Counted from the stretch's first letter, positions 1-5,363 are shown. The stretch: 8,000 bases of DNA from Flavipsychrobacter stenotrophus (GCA_947372365.1 CANBTK010000059.1:1-8000); one strand, 5' to 3'. Notes: generated by a model from the sequence alone, not told the origin. Made by a program: numbers and translations.

Positions 1-818
1 AAAGGGACTTCGGCCAAAAGCTGATTGAAGATCACAAAATCCGTACTTACCTTACTGCACGTATCAACAAAGGCGGTATTTCCCGCATCGTTATAGAGCG
101 TACTTTAGGCAAGCTGATCATCACCATCCATACTTCAAAGCCTGGTATTATCATAGGCAAGGGAGGAACTGAGGTTGACCGTATCAAGGAAGAGCTGAAG
201 AACCTTACTAAAAAGGAAGACGTTCAGATCAATATCATGGAAATCCGCCGCCCGGAAATGGACGCTATGATAGTGGGTGATACAATTGCCCGCCAGATTG
301 AAGGCCGTGTTAGTTATAAGCGTGCTATTAAGATGGCAATTTCTACTGCGATGAGGATGGGTGCCGAAGGTATCAAGATCAAAGCAAGTGGCCGTTTAAA
401 TGGTTCTGAAATAGCCCGTAGCGAAGAATTTAAGCAAGGGCGCACACCACTTCATACTTTACGTATGGATATTGATTATGCTTCTGTATATTCAATGACT
501 GTATATGGTAAGATTGGTTTGAAGATCTGGATTTGTAAAGGTGAGGTATTAGGAGCACGTGAATTGAACCCTAACTTCTCTGCTAATTCTGATAGCCGTG
601 GCAACAACCGTCCAGGTTTTGCAGGCACAGAAGGCTCACGTGGCGACCGCCCAGGCGGCGACCGTGGTGACCGCAGAGGCGGTGGTGGTGGCGACCGCAG
701 AGGCGGTGGCGGCGGCGGTGACCGCAGGGGTGGTGCAGGCCAGGGCGGTGGTAACCGTGGTGGCAGCCAAGGCGGTGGAAACCGCGGTGGTGCAGGTGGT
801 GGCGGTGGCCGCAGGTAA
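1..818 (+). CDS. rpsC: 30S ribosomal protein S3 (uS3), 5' end missing
   Basis: S3 sits in the head of the small subunit at the mRNA entry channel, where it binds 16S rRNA and helps hold and unwind mRNA. The first whole codon is at 3; 271 residues are visible and about 25 N-terminal residues lie outside the window, judged from the usual S3 start. The type-2 KH domain is visible, with its loop GIIIGKGG at visible residues 48-55. The S3 C-terminal domain follows, including [21 protein letters not shown] and [14 protein letters not shown], and ends near NPNF. After that comes a tail of about 75 residues (nt 591-815) made almost only of Gly, Arg, Asp, Asn, Ala, Gln and Ser, with repeats of GDRRGGGG and GGNRGG. 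Family members usually end soon after the NPNF-like region or carry a shorter charged tail. The identity is certain; the role of the tail is unknown. The next gene, rplP, follows after 79 bases. Confidence 0.97.
   Translation, partial: RDFGQKLIEDHKIRTYLTARINKGGISRIVIERTLGKLIITIHTSKPGIIIGKGGTEVDRIKEELKNLTKKEDVQINIMEIRRPEMDAMIVGDTIARQIEGRVSYKRAIKMAISTAMRMGAEGIKIKASGRLNGSEIARSEEFKQGRTPLHTLRMDIDYASVYSMTVYGKIGLKIWICKGEVLGARELNPNFSANSDSRGNNRPGFAGTEGSRGDRPGGDRGDRRGGGGGDRRGGGGGGDRRGGAGQGGGNRGGSQGGGNRGGAGGGGGRR
669..735 (+). repeat. in-frame tandem repeat in the rpsC tail
   Basis: A 17-base unit (GACCGCAGAGGCGGTGG) occurs at 669-685 and again at 693-709, a period of 24 bases, with a third diverged copy starting at 720. 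Each copy encodes GDRRGG followed by a glycine run. Glycine runs coded by GGN triplets separate the copies, so copy number and run length could change by slippage while the frame stays intact. Confidence 0.8.
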
Positions 819-884
819 TTAGTACACCCGGTTAACTATTACCGGTAGTTGTAAGTGGTATTCACAATATTTAGCATAAATACA

Positions 885-892
885 TAATTTTG
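885..892 (+). promoter_or_regulatory. possible Bacteroidota -7 element before rplP
   Basis: TAATTTTG fits the Bacteroidota -7 consensus TAnnTTTG exactly. It lies in the 79-base rpsC-rplP gap and ends only five bases before the rplP start codon, so a transcript started here would have almost no leader. No TTG at the usual -33 spacing is visible; the nearest, at 849-851, is too far away. The region is AT-rich, so a chance match is quite possible. Confidence 0.25.
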
Positions 893-897
893 TAACA

Positions 898-1320
898 ATG
901 TTACAGCCAAAAAAGTCAAAACACCGTAAAGCCCATAAAGGCAGGATTAAAGGGGACGCACAGCGTGGCGCAATGATATCCTTTGGTTCATTTGGATTGA
1001 AAGCCATGGAGCCAAAGTGGATAACTAACCGCCAGATTGAAGCAGCCCGCCAGGCAATGACCCGTGAAATGAAGCGCGAAGGTAATGTTTGGATCCGTAT
1101 CTTCCCTGATAAGCCAATTACCCGCAAGCCTGCTGAAGTGCGTATGGGTAAAGGTAAAGGTAGCCTGGAGTTTTGGGCTGCAGTTGTTAAGCCAGGATTG
1201 ATCATGTTTGAAATCGAAGGCGTACCAATGGAAGTAGCTCGTGCAGCTATGGATCTTGCAGCTCAGAAATTACCAATCCGTACTAAGTTTGTAGTTCGTC
1301 ATGACTACGCTGGTGCATAA
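898..1320 (+). CDS. rplP: 50S ribosomal protein L16 (uL16)
   Basis: L16 binds 23S rRNA near the base of the central protuberance, helps shape the peptidyl-transferase centre and contacts A-site tRNA. The 140-residue product is of normal length. It opens [19 protein letters not shown], and the family hallmarks follow: [16 protein letters not shown] near residue 41, [17 protein letters not shown] near 64, [19 protein letters not shown] near 82, and [10 protein letters not shown] close to the C-terminus. The ATG at 898 gives the standard N-terminus. No Shine-Dalgarno sequence is present; the leader is GTAACA directly against the ATG. The gene lies between rpsC and rpmC as in most bacteria. Confidence 0.98.
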   Translation: MLQPKKSKHRKAHKGRIKGDAQRGAMISFGSFGLKAMEPKWITNRQIEAARQAMTREMKREGNVWIRIFPDKPITRKPAEVRMGKGKGSLEFWAAVVKPGLIMFEIEGVPMEVARAAMDLAAQKLPIRTKFVVRHDYAGA

Positions 1321-1322
1321 TC

Positions 1323-1352
1323 AGTAGAAAGAAAAGAGTATAAAGTAGAAAG
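1323..1352 (+). repeat. degenerate 7-base repeat in the rplP-rpmC gap
   Basis: AGTAGAAAG occurs at 1323-1331 and 1344-1352, exactly 21 bases apart. Read in sevens from 1323 the stretch is AGTAGAA, AGAAAAG, AGTATAA, AGTAGAA, so it looks like a decayed heptad repeat. It starts two bases after the rplP stop codon. Confidence 0.5.
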
Positions 1353-1428
1353 CTGTAATTAAGCAGGTTTCGAAAATGATAAAAATTAAGAATTTGTTGA
1401 ATTTTGAAGCTGAATAGCTTTTGATTTT

Positions 1429-1442
1429 CGACTTACGACTTA
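1429..1442 (+). repeat. perfect 7-base tandem repeat (two copies)
   Basis: CGACTTA occurs twice back to back at 1429-1435 and 1436-1442, followed by the partial copy GACT at 1443-1446. It lies 19 bases ahead of the rpmC start. It is one of four heptad-like repeats in spacers of this window. Confidence 0.6.
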
Positions 1443-1460
1443 GACTAAAAAATATTAACA

Positions 1461-1664
1461 ATGGCAAAGGAAAAAGGCACTGATTACCGTTCGCTCGACA
1501 ATGAAGGACTTGCTAGTAAAATTAGCGAAGAGCAGCTGCGTATGAAAAAAACCAGGTTTAGCCATGCAGTTAACCCGATCGAGAATCCGCTTATCATTAA
1601 GCAGATGCGTAGGGAGATAGCTCGCATGAAGACTGAAAGCCGCAAAAGAGAATTAGGTTCCTAA
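1461..1664 (+). CDS. rpmC: 50S ribosomal protein L29 (uL29)
   Basis: L29 is a small helical-hairpin protein beside the polypeptide exit tunnel, part of the docking surface for nascent-chain factors near L23. The product has 67 residues, typical of the family. The sequence fits two long helices: SLDNEGLASKISEEQLRMKK forms the first, and the conserved block NPIENPLIIKQMRREIARMK at about residues 38-57 holds the turn and the second helix. It ends in a basic stretch with RKREL. The start is ATG after AAAAAATATTAACA, with no Shine-Dalgarno. rpsQ starts 12 bases after the stop, so the two are surely cotranscribed. Confidence 0.96.
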   Translation: MAKEKGTDYRSLDNEGLASKISEEQLRMKKTRFSHAVNPIENPLIIKQMRREIARMKTESRKRELGS

Positions 1665-1676
1665 TAAATATTATTG

Positions 1677-1946
1677 ATGTCCGTTATGGCAATTGAAAGA
1701 AAAAGCAGGAAAACCCGTATAGGCGTAGTAAGTAGCAGCAAGATGATGAAAACCATCACTGTTAACGTTGAGCGCAAGGTGAAACATCCTATGTACGGTA
1801 AGTTCATTAAAAAATCATCGAGCTTCCATGCTCACGACGAGCAGGATAGCGCTGGCGTAGGTGATGTAGTTCGTATTATGGAAACGCGTCCGCTTAGTAA
1901 GACAAAGCGCTGGCGCCTGGTAGAAATTATTGAAAAAGCTAAGTAA
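1677..1946 (+). CDS. rpsQ: 30S ribosomal protein S17 (uS17)
   Basis: S17 is a primary 16S rRNA-binding protein with an OB fold that helps early assembly of the 5' domain. The product has 89 residues from this start. Family signatures are [21 protein letters not shown], shown here only in part as [13 protein letters not shown], then [11 protein letters not shown], and near the C-terminus [18 protein letters not shown]. Two in-frame ATG codons are possible, 1677 (MSVMAIERK) and 1686 (MAIERK). The later one gives a length nearer to many homologues, while the earlier has the more AT-rich leader; neither has a Shine-Dalgarno sequence. I chose 1677 with modest confidence in the exact start. rplN follows nine bases after the stop. 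Confidence 0.96.
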   Translation: MSVMAIERKSRKTRIGVVSSSKMMKTITVNVERKVKHPMYGKFIKKSSSFHAHDEQDSAGVGDVVRIMETRPLSKTKRWRLVEIIEKAK

Positions 1947-1955
1947 CTTTTTAGA

Positions 1956-2324
1956 ATGATACAACAAGAATCCCGGCTCAATGTAGCCGACAACAGCGGT
2001 GCCAAAGAAGTACTTTGCATACGTGTGTTGGGCAATTCGGGACAAGATTATGCCGGTATAGGCGATAAAATTGTAGTAACCGTAAAAGATGCTATCCCTG
2101 GTGGAGGTATGAAGAAAGGTACCGTTTCAAAAGCGGTTATCGTTCGTACCAAAAAGAAACTACGCCGCAAGGATGGTTCTTATATCAGTTTTGACGACAA
2201 TGCTGTGGTATTGCTCAACAACTCTGACGACCCACGTGGTACGCGTATCTTTGGGCCAGTAGCTCGCGAATTGCGTGATAAAGGATACATGAAAATTGTT
2301 TCCCTTGCCCCCGAAGTATTGTAA
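1956..2324 (+). CDS. rplN: 50S ribosomal protein L14 (uL14)
   Basis: L14 binds 23S rRNA on the subunit interface, takes part in the bridge to 16S helix 14 and is the docking site of the silencing factor RsfS. The full-length 122-residue product starts [19 protein letters not shown]. It contains the family signature region [15 protein letters not shown] near residues 37-51, then [14 protein letters not shown], and ends [19 protein letters not shown] plus a short tail. The gene is nine bases behind rpsQ. The 66-base gap after it holds the best promoter candidate of the window, so genes from rplX on may be partly transcribed on their own. Confidence 0.98.
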   Translation: MIQQESRLNVADNSGAKEVLCIRVLGNSGQDYAGIGDKIVVTVKDAIPGGGMKKGTVSKAVIVRTKKKLRRKDGSYISFDDNAVVLLNNSDDPRGTRIFGPVARELRDKGYMKIVSLAPEVL

Positions 2325-2333
2325 AATTTGTTG

Positions 2334-2341
2334 TACCTTTG
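2334..2341 (+). promoter_or_regulatory. internal promoter -7 element before rplX
   Basis: TACCTTTG, followed by CAGCCC, is an exact match to the Bacteroidota housekeeping -7 element TAnnTTTG. It starts nine bases after the rplN stop. A transcript from here would leave about 40 bases of leader before the rplX GTG. The -33 element is weak: TTG triplets lie at 2305-2307 (26-base spacer, long) and 2319-2321 (12-base spacer, short). The match in a short non-coding gap makes a real promoter plausible, but it is unproven. Confidence 0.55.
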
Positions 2342-2390
2342 CAGCCCGAAACAAAATCGGTGTAAAAACAACGCTTAATTCATAGTAACA

Positions 2391-2729
2391 GTGAAACAGA
2401 GATTTAAACCTAAGTTTAATATTAAAAAGGGCGATAACGTGGTTGTTATAGCCGGCGATGATAAAGATCGCACTACGCCGCATACGGTATTGAGCGTGAA
2501 CCCTACCGAGGGCCGCATACTTGTAGAAGGTGTAAACCTGGTAACCAAGCACCTGAAGCCAAACGCTCAGAACCCACAGGGTGGTATTGTTAAGGAGGAA
2601 GCTCCTATCAATATCAGCAATGTGATGCTTTGGGATGCTAAAGCCAAGGCTCCGGCGCGCGTATCTCGTACCCGCACTGAGACAGGTTTTTCGCGTATAT
2701 CTAAAAAATCAGGGGAGGTAATCAAATAA
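2391..2729 (+). CDS. rplX: 50S ribosomal protein L24 (uL24)
   Basis: L24 starts large-subunit assembly by binding the 5' domain of 23S rRNA, and sits at the tunnel exit. The product has 112 residues. It begins at GTG, giving [15 protein letters not shown]. The core follows: [10 protein letters not shown], then [37 protein letters not shown], and the C-terminal KKSGEVIK. The KOW motif is unusual: where most L24 proteins have a DKGKTGKV-like turn, this one reads [10 protein letters not shown], with no glycine and about two extra residues. Conserved sequence on both sides in one frame argues against a frameshift. Its stop TAA (2727-2729) shares its last A with the rplE ATG. The leader AGTAACA resembles those of rplP and rpmC. 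Confidence 0.96.
   Translation: MKQRFKPKFNIKKGDNVVVIAGDDKDRTTPHTVLSVNPTEGRILVEGVNLVTKHLKPNAQNPQGGIVKEEAPINISNVMLWDAKAKAPARVSRTRTETGFSRISKKSGEVIK
2711..2718 (+). promoter_or_regulatory. Shine-Dalgarno-like sequence before rplE
   Basis: AGGGGAGG at 2711-2718, inside the end of rplX, lies ten bases before the rplE ATG. It is the only strong Shine-Dalgarno-like sequence ahead of a start in this window. It also encodes the conserved L24 residues SGEV, so it may be a by-product of protein sequence. With the TAATG overlap it could support coupled translation of rplE. Confidence 0.35.
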
Positions 2730-3310
2730 TGGCAACGACAACAACATACAGCCCTCGTTTACTTAAGAAGTACAGGGATGAAGTGGTTCCCGCACTGATG
2801 AAAAAATTCGGGTACAAAACAGTTATGCAGGTTCCAAGGCTTGTTAAGATTTGTCTTAACCAGGGCGTAAAGGGTTCTGTTTCTGATAAGAAAATGATTG
2901 ATGACGCGGTTAACGAAATGTCAGCTATCACAGGCCAAAAGGCTATACCTACAATGTCTAAAAAGGACATCTCGAACTTCAAGCTTCGTAAAAACATGCC
3001 AATCGGCTGCAGGGTTACACTTCGCAACGTGAACATGTTTGAGTTTTTAGACCGTTTTGTTTCAGTTTCATTGCCACGTGTACGTGACTTCAAGGGTATC
3101 AATGAGAAATCATTTGATGGCCGTGGTAACTATACAATGGGTATTACAGAACAAATCATCTATCCTGAAATTAATATTGATAAGCTGCCTCGCATCAGCG
3201 GTATGGACATCACTTTCGTGACTACAGCCAAGACTAACGAAGAGGCTTATGAATTGCTTAGCCTGATGGGCATGCCTTTCAAGAATATGGCTAAAACAGG
3301 TGGAATCTAA
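2729..3310 (+). CDS. rplE: 50S ribosomal protein L5 (uL5)
   Basis: L5 binds 5S rRNA, helps place it in the central protuberance and contacts the P-site tRNA and the 30S head. The product has 193 residues, slightly longer than the common 178-188. After a short threonine-rich N-terminus ([19 protein letters not shown]) come [15 protein letters not shown] near residue 35, [22 protein letters not shown] near 65 (shown in part), GCRVTLR near 92, [11 protein letters not shown] near 113, and [20 protein letters not shown] toward the C-terminus. The ATG overlaps the rplX stop (TAATG), suggesting translational coupling that would match L24 and L5 output. A hairpin lies in the 75-base gap after it. Confidence 0.98.
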   Translation: MATTTTYSPRLLKKYRDEVVPALMKKFGYKTVMQVPRLVKICLNQGVKGSVSDKKMIDDAVNEMSAITGQKAIPTMSKKDISNFKLRKNMPIGCRVTLRNVNMFEFLDRFVSVSLPRVRDFKGINEKSFDGRGNYTMGITEQIIYPEINIDKLPRISGMDITFVTTAKTNEEAYELLSLMGMPFKNMAKTGGI

Positions 3311-3331
3311 TAAATAATATTGAATACTGTC

Positions 3332-3365
3332 GCTGCCTTTAGCCGGTAATACTCCTAAAAGCAGC
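3332..3365 (+). other. hairpin in the rplE-rpsN gap
   Basis: GCTGCCTTTAG (3332-3342) pairs with CTAAAAGCAGC (3355-3365): ten base pairs with one C-A mismatch and a 12-base loop. No T-run follows, so it is not a standard terminator; the rpsN start is 20 bases downstream. It could stabilise an mRNA end or act as a regulatory or protein-binding site. The function is unknown. Confidence 0.6.
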
Positions 3366-3385
3366 TGATTAACTACAAAAACAAT

Positions 3386-3655
3386 ATGGCTAAAGAATCA
3401 GTAAAAGCCCGTCAGCGTAAACGTGAGAAAATGGTGGCTAAGTTTGCAACTAAGCGTGCAGCACTTAAAGCTGCAGGAGATTATGCAGGTTTAGATAAAC
3501 TACCTAAAAATTCTTCAGCAGTTCGCCTGAAAAACAGGTGCCAGATCACCGGCCGCCCTCGTGGTTATATGCGTTACTTCGGTATGTGCCGTAATGCTTT
3601 CCGCGATATGGCTCTGGATGGTAAAATACCAGGTGTTAGGAAAGCAAGTTGGTAA
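3386..3655 (+). CDS. rpsN: 30S ribosomal protein S14 (uS14), zinc-independent type
   Basis: S14 is a late-binding protein of the 30S head near the A site, next to S3, S10 and S19. At 89 residues this is the long form. It has only two cysteines (in RCQITG and MCR) and lacks the paired CxxC motifs of the short zinc-binding form, so it should not need zinc. Conserved sequence is [15 protein letters not shown] at the start, and [20 protein letters not shown] near residues 50-69, followed by [11 protein letters not shown] at the end, all typical. The start ATG follows ACTACAAAAACAAT with no Shine-Dalgarno. The gene lies between rplE and rpsH as in the classical spc operon and is flanked on both sides by structured spacers. 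Confidence 0.98.
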   Translation: MAKESVKARQRKREKMVAKFATKRAALKAAGDYAGLDKLPKNSSAVRLKNRCQITGRPRGYMRYFGMCRNAFRDMALDGKIPGVRKASW

Positions 3656-3657
3656 AC

Positions 3658-3680
3658 CCTTGTCCTGGGATCAGGAAAGG
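3658..3680 (+). other. hairpin right after the rpsN stop
   Basis: CCTT (3658-3661) and TCCTG (3663-3667) pair with CAGGA (3672-3676) and AAGG (3677-3680), giving nine base pairs with one bulged G at 3662 and a GGAT loop. It starts two bases after the rpsN stop codon and is the first of two adjacent hairpins in this gap. Confidence 0.55.
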
Positions 3681-3685
3681 AATAC

Positions 3686-3728
3686 GTTTCAAGGTCGGGC
3701 AGTAGCCTGAAACCCGAAACATTTTTTT
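3686..3728 (+). terminator. possible attenuator or leaky terminator before rpsH
   Basis: GTTTCAAGG (3686-3694) pairs with CCTGAAAC (3706-3713) with one bulged A. A competing fold pairs GTTTC with the second GAAAC (3716-3720) and CGGG (3696-3699) with CCCG (3713-3716). A run of seven T follows at 3722-3728. Hairpin plus T-run looks like an intrinsic terminator, yet it lies between essential ribosomal genes, so only partial or regulated termination would make sense. The GAAAC pair is also part of a 7-base repeat, CCTGAAA-CCCGAAA (3706-3719). Confidence 0.4.
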
Positions 3729-3749
3729 ATAAAAAACCTCAAAAAAAAC

Positions 3750-4148
3750 ATGGTAACAGATCCAATAGCAGATTTATTGACCCGTATCCGTAACGCACAA
3801 ATGGCACGCCACCGTATTGTAGAAATACCGGCTTCAAATGTAAAAAAGCGTATCGCTGAAATTCTTTACGATAAAGGTTACATCTTAAAATACAAGTTCG
3901 AAGACGATAGCAAACAAGGCCTTATCAAAATAGCGTTAAAATATGACCCTATTTCTAAGGAGCCAGCTATCAAGTCATTAGAGCGCATTAGCCGCCCAGG
4001 CCTTCGCCAATACGCTAAGCCTGCTGAAATACGCAGGGTAATGAATGGCTTAGGTATCTCTATCATCTCTACTTCTAAAGGCGTGATGACTGATAAGGAA
4101 GCCCGCTCACAGAATGTAGGTGGCGAAGTAATGTGCAACATATATTAA
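3750..4148 (+). CDS. rpsH: 30S ribosomal protein S8 (uS8)
   Basis: S8 is a primary binder of the 16S central domain, needed for platform assembly. In E. coli it is also the translational repressor of the spc operon; whether that holds here cannot be told. The product has 132 residues, normal for the family. It begins [20 protein letters not shown]; the middle includes ILYDKGYI. The C-terminal half has [10 protein letters not shown], then [19 protein letters not shown], and ends [11 protein letters not shown], the conserved RNA-binding end. The leader is an A-rich run (CAAAAAAAAC) against the ATG, without Shine-Dalgarno. Structured spacers lie on both sides. Confidence 0.98.
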   Translation: MVTDPIADLLTRIRNAQMARHRIVEIPASNVKKRIAEILYDKGYILKYKFEDDSKQGLIKIALKYDPISKEPAIKSLERISRPGLRQYAKPAEIRRVMNGLGISIISTSKGVMTDKEARSQNVGGEVMCNIY

Positions 4149-4155
4149 TACTATT

Positions 4156-4190
4156 TGGTTAGCTGGTTTTCGCCAGCTAACTATTGTTTT
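4156..4190 (+). terminator. strong hairpin with T-rich tail after rpsH
   Basis: Bases 4156-4166 pair with 4173-4183: eleven pairs, ten Watson-Crick and one G-T, around the loop TTTTCG. The core GTTAGCTGG / CCAGCTAAC is perfect. The tail TTGTTTT (4184-4190) follows. The fold resembles an intrinsic terminator eight bases after the rpsH stop, but the tail is broken by a G and rplF follows, so attenuation, processing or 3'-end protection are equally possible. Confidence 0.5.
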
Positions 4191-4200
4191 AACGGTAGGC

Positions 4201-4254
4201 AGGCTGAGAATATAAGTCCTCTATACGGCGACTGAACACAGCCTCTTATTTTTT
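4201..4254 (+). other. second inverted repeat with T-run before rplF
   Basis: AGGCTG (4201-4206) pairs with CAGCCT (4239-4244), enclosing a small inner pairing AGTC (4215-4218) with GACT (4230-4233). The run TTTTTT at 4249-4254 follows. ATAAG (4212-4216) could instead pair with CTTAT (4245-4249), giving alternative folds. This is weaker than the hairpin upstream. The rest of the gap to rplF is T-rich, including a run of nine T just before the ATG. Confidence 0.35.
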
Positions 4255-4278
4255 GATTATCTTTTTTAATTTTTTTTT

Positions 4279-4833
4279 ATGTCTCGTATAGGTAAAAAGC
4301 CTGTAGTTCTTTCAAACGGTGTTACAGTTACTGTATCGCCAACAAATGAGCTTGTTGTTAAAGGCCCAAAGGGTTCTTTGAAACAAAATATTGACCGCGA
4401 TATTATCATTAATATCCAGGACGGCCAGTTAGTTGTAGAACGCCCTACCGACCAGATACGCCACCGTGCGCTTCATGGTTTGTACCGTTCTTTGATTGCT
4501 AACATGGTTACAGGTGTAACTGTTGGTTTCAAAAGGGAATTGGAACTGGTAGGTGTGGGTTACCGTGCTGCTGTTGCCGGCAACCAGATTGACCTAGCTT
4601 TAGGTTTCTCTCACAACATCATCATGGAATTGCCTGCAGAAATCAAGGCTACTTCTATCGCTGAAAAAGGCCAGAACCCAAGGATTATCCTTGAATCAAT
4701 CGACAAACAATTATTGGGTGCTGTTGCTGCTAAGCTGCGTAGCCTCCGTAAGCCAGAGCCTTACAAAGGCAAGGGTGTTCGTTACTCTGATGAAATCGTT
4801 CGCCGTAAAGCAGGTAAGTCAGCAGGTAAATAA
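4279..4833 (+). CDS. rplF: 50S ribosomal protein L6 (uL6)
   Basis: L6 lies at the base of the L7/L12 stalk next to the sarcin-ricin loop and helps form the translation factor binding site. The product has 184 residues, within the family range. It shows the two repeated L6 folds: MSRIGKKPVVLSNGVTVTV and VKGPKGSLKQ in the first, and FKRELELVGVGYRAAV at about residue 90 leading into the second. The C-terminal signature KPEPYKGKGVRYSDE at about 158-172 is intact, followed by a basic end. The ATG comes straight after a T-run, with no Shine-Dalgarno. Confidence 0.98.
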   Translation: MSRIGKKPVVLSNGVTVTVSPTNELVVKGPKGSLKQNIDRDIIINIQDGQLVVERPTDQIRHRALHGLYRSLIANMVTGVTVGFKRELELVGVGYRAAVAGNQIDLALGFSHNIIMELPAEIKATSIAEKGQNPRIILESIDKQLLGAVAAKLRSLRKPEPYKGKGVRYSDEIVRRKAGKSAGK

Positions 4834-4846
4834 TTTAGGTAGGTTA

Positions 4847-4876
4847 CTGGCAGTTTTGCTGAAACAATATTGCCAG
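4847..4876 (+). other. hairpin in the rplF-rplR gap
   Basis: CTGGCA (4847-4852) pairs with TGCCAG (4871-4876), and directly inside GTTT (4853-4856) pairs with AAAC (4862-4865), leaving a 5-base loop and a bulge at 4866-4870. It lies 13 bases after the rplF stop. No T-run follows at once. The function is unknown. Confidence 0.45.
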
Positions 4877-4904
4877 CTTCATATAATTTTATATAAAAAA
4901 AACT

Positions 4905-4938
4905 CCGGCAGCCACCCCTTTCGCAAGGGGTGAGCCCG
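4905..4938 (+). repeat. GC-rich palindrome, possibly a dispersed intergenic repeat
   Basis: CACCCCTT (4913-4920) and AAGGGGTG (4925-4932) form a perfect eight-base-pair stem around TCGC. The flanks CCGGCAGC and AGCCCG are also GC-rich, unlike the AT-rich bases on both sides. On the - strand the arm reads GGCTCACCCC, which shares CTCACCCC with the palindrome after rpsE. It lies 16 bases ahead of the rplR start and resembles REP-type extragenic palindromes; copies elsewhere in the genome cannot be seen here. Confidence 0.45.
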
Positions 4939-4954
4939 TAAAAAACAAGGTATT

Positions 4955-5314
4955 ATGTCTTTAGATGAAAAAGTGATTCGCCGCCAGAAACTTCGTTGGC
5001 GTATACGTGCCAGAGTAACCGGCACAGCAGCTAAGCCAAGGCTTTCTGTATTCCGTAGCAACAGTGATATTTACGCTCAGTTAATTGACGATACAACCGG
5101 TACTACATTAGCTTCTGCTAATTCACGTATGAAGGATATCGCATCAGCCAGCGGCACTAAAGTTGAAAAATCAATGATGGTTGGTAAGGCAATAGCACAA
5201 AGGGCGTTAGCGCTTGGCCTGCACAATTGCGTATTTGACCGTGGTGGTTATTTGTACCATGGCCGTGTTAAGTCAGTAGCTGACGGTGCACGCGAAGGTG
5301 GTTTGAAATTCTAA
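4955..5314 (+). CDS. rplR: 50S ribosomal protein L18 (uL18)
   Basis: L18 binds 5S rRNA with L5 and helps fix it into the central protuberance. The product has 119 residues, typical length. It has a basic N-terminal arm (RRQKLRWRIRARVTGT), then KPRLSVFRSNSDIYAQLIDD at about residues 27-46, and the central TTLASANSR. The end GGYLYHGRVKSVADGAREGG is characteristic of the family, closing with LKF. The ATG is preceded by AAGG at 4947-4950, a weak Shine-Dalgarno-like match that is probably chance, as most neighbours have none. Confidence 0.97.
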   Translation: MSLDEKVIRRQKLRWRIRARVTGTAAKPRLSVFRSNSDIYAQLIDDTTGTTLASANSRMKDIASASGTKVEKSMMVGKAIAQRALALGLHNCVFDRGGYLYHGRVKSVADGAREGGLKF

Positions 5315-5338
5315 TAAAATAAACAGATTTAGATACTG

Positions 5339-5363
5339 AATGTGGCGGGATAACTTACACATT
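5339..5363 (+). other. small inverted repeat in the rplR-rpsE gap
   Basis: AATGTG (5339-5344) and CACATT (5358-5363) form a perfect six-base-pair stem with a 13-base loop. The same area reads CACATTTGC, one base off the TAnnTTTG promoter element, but no partner -33 element is clear. It is the weakest of the spacer hairpins and could be chance. Confidence 0.3.

Larger units (their letters stand above)
1321..1460 (+). other. rplP-rpmC intergenic spacer, 140 bases
   Basis: This is the longest gap in the window. It is AT-rich with no ORF of note. Besides heptad repeats near each end it contains a small inverted repeat, AAGCT-GAAT-AGCTT, at about 1407-1420, too weak to call a terminator. No TAnnTTTG promoter element is visible. 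The last bases, ATTAACA, form the leader of rpmC. Confidence 0.6.

Noticed and set aside
598..822. Open frame inside the rpsC tail, rich in Ala and Val
   Set aside because: It is the +1 shadow of the Gly/Arg repeat DNA. The rpsC frame continues without a break from conserved S3 sequence.
819..1205. Open frame on the - strand opposite rplP
   Set aside because: It is antisense to a certain L16 gene and has no recognisable domain; long antisense frames arise from the codon pattern of the real gene.
1400..1425. Terminator in the rplP-rpmC gap
   Set aside because: The stem AAGCT-GAAT-AGCTT is only five pairs of mixed strength and the T-run after it is short and broken.
1674..1676. TTG as the start of rpsQ
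   Set aside because: The next codon is ATG, with a further ATG at 1686; nothing favours the rare TTG.
2325..2390. E. coli-type S8 repressor site near rplX-rplE
   Set aside because: I see no stem resembling the S8-binding helix in the rplN-rplX gap, and rplX-rplE overlap leaves no room for it; the region is better explained as a promoter.
2475..2510. Frameshift in rplX to explain the odd KOW loop
   Set aside because: Conserved L24 sequence is in the same frame before and after, and the reading frame has no stop, so substitution plus a small insertion explains it better.
2160..2552. Open frame on the - strand across rplN and rplX
   Set aside because: It covers two certain genes and the promoter gap, and its predicted product shows no family features.
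2722..3102. Open frame on the - strand opposite rplE
   Set aside because: Shadow of L5, with no supporting features.
3686..3720. CRISPR-like or phage attachment repeat
   Set aside because: The repeat units are seven bases long with two copies; there are no spacers, integrase or tRNA nearby.
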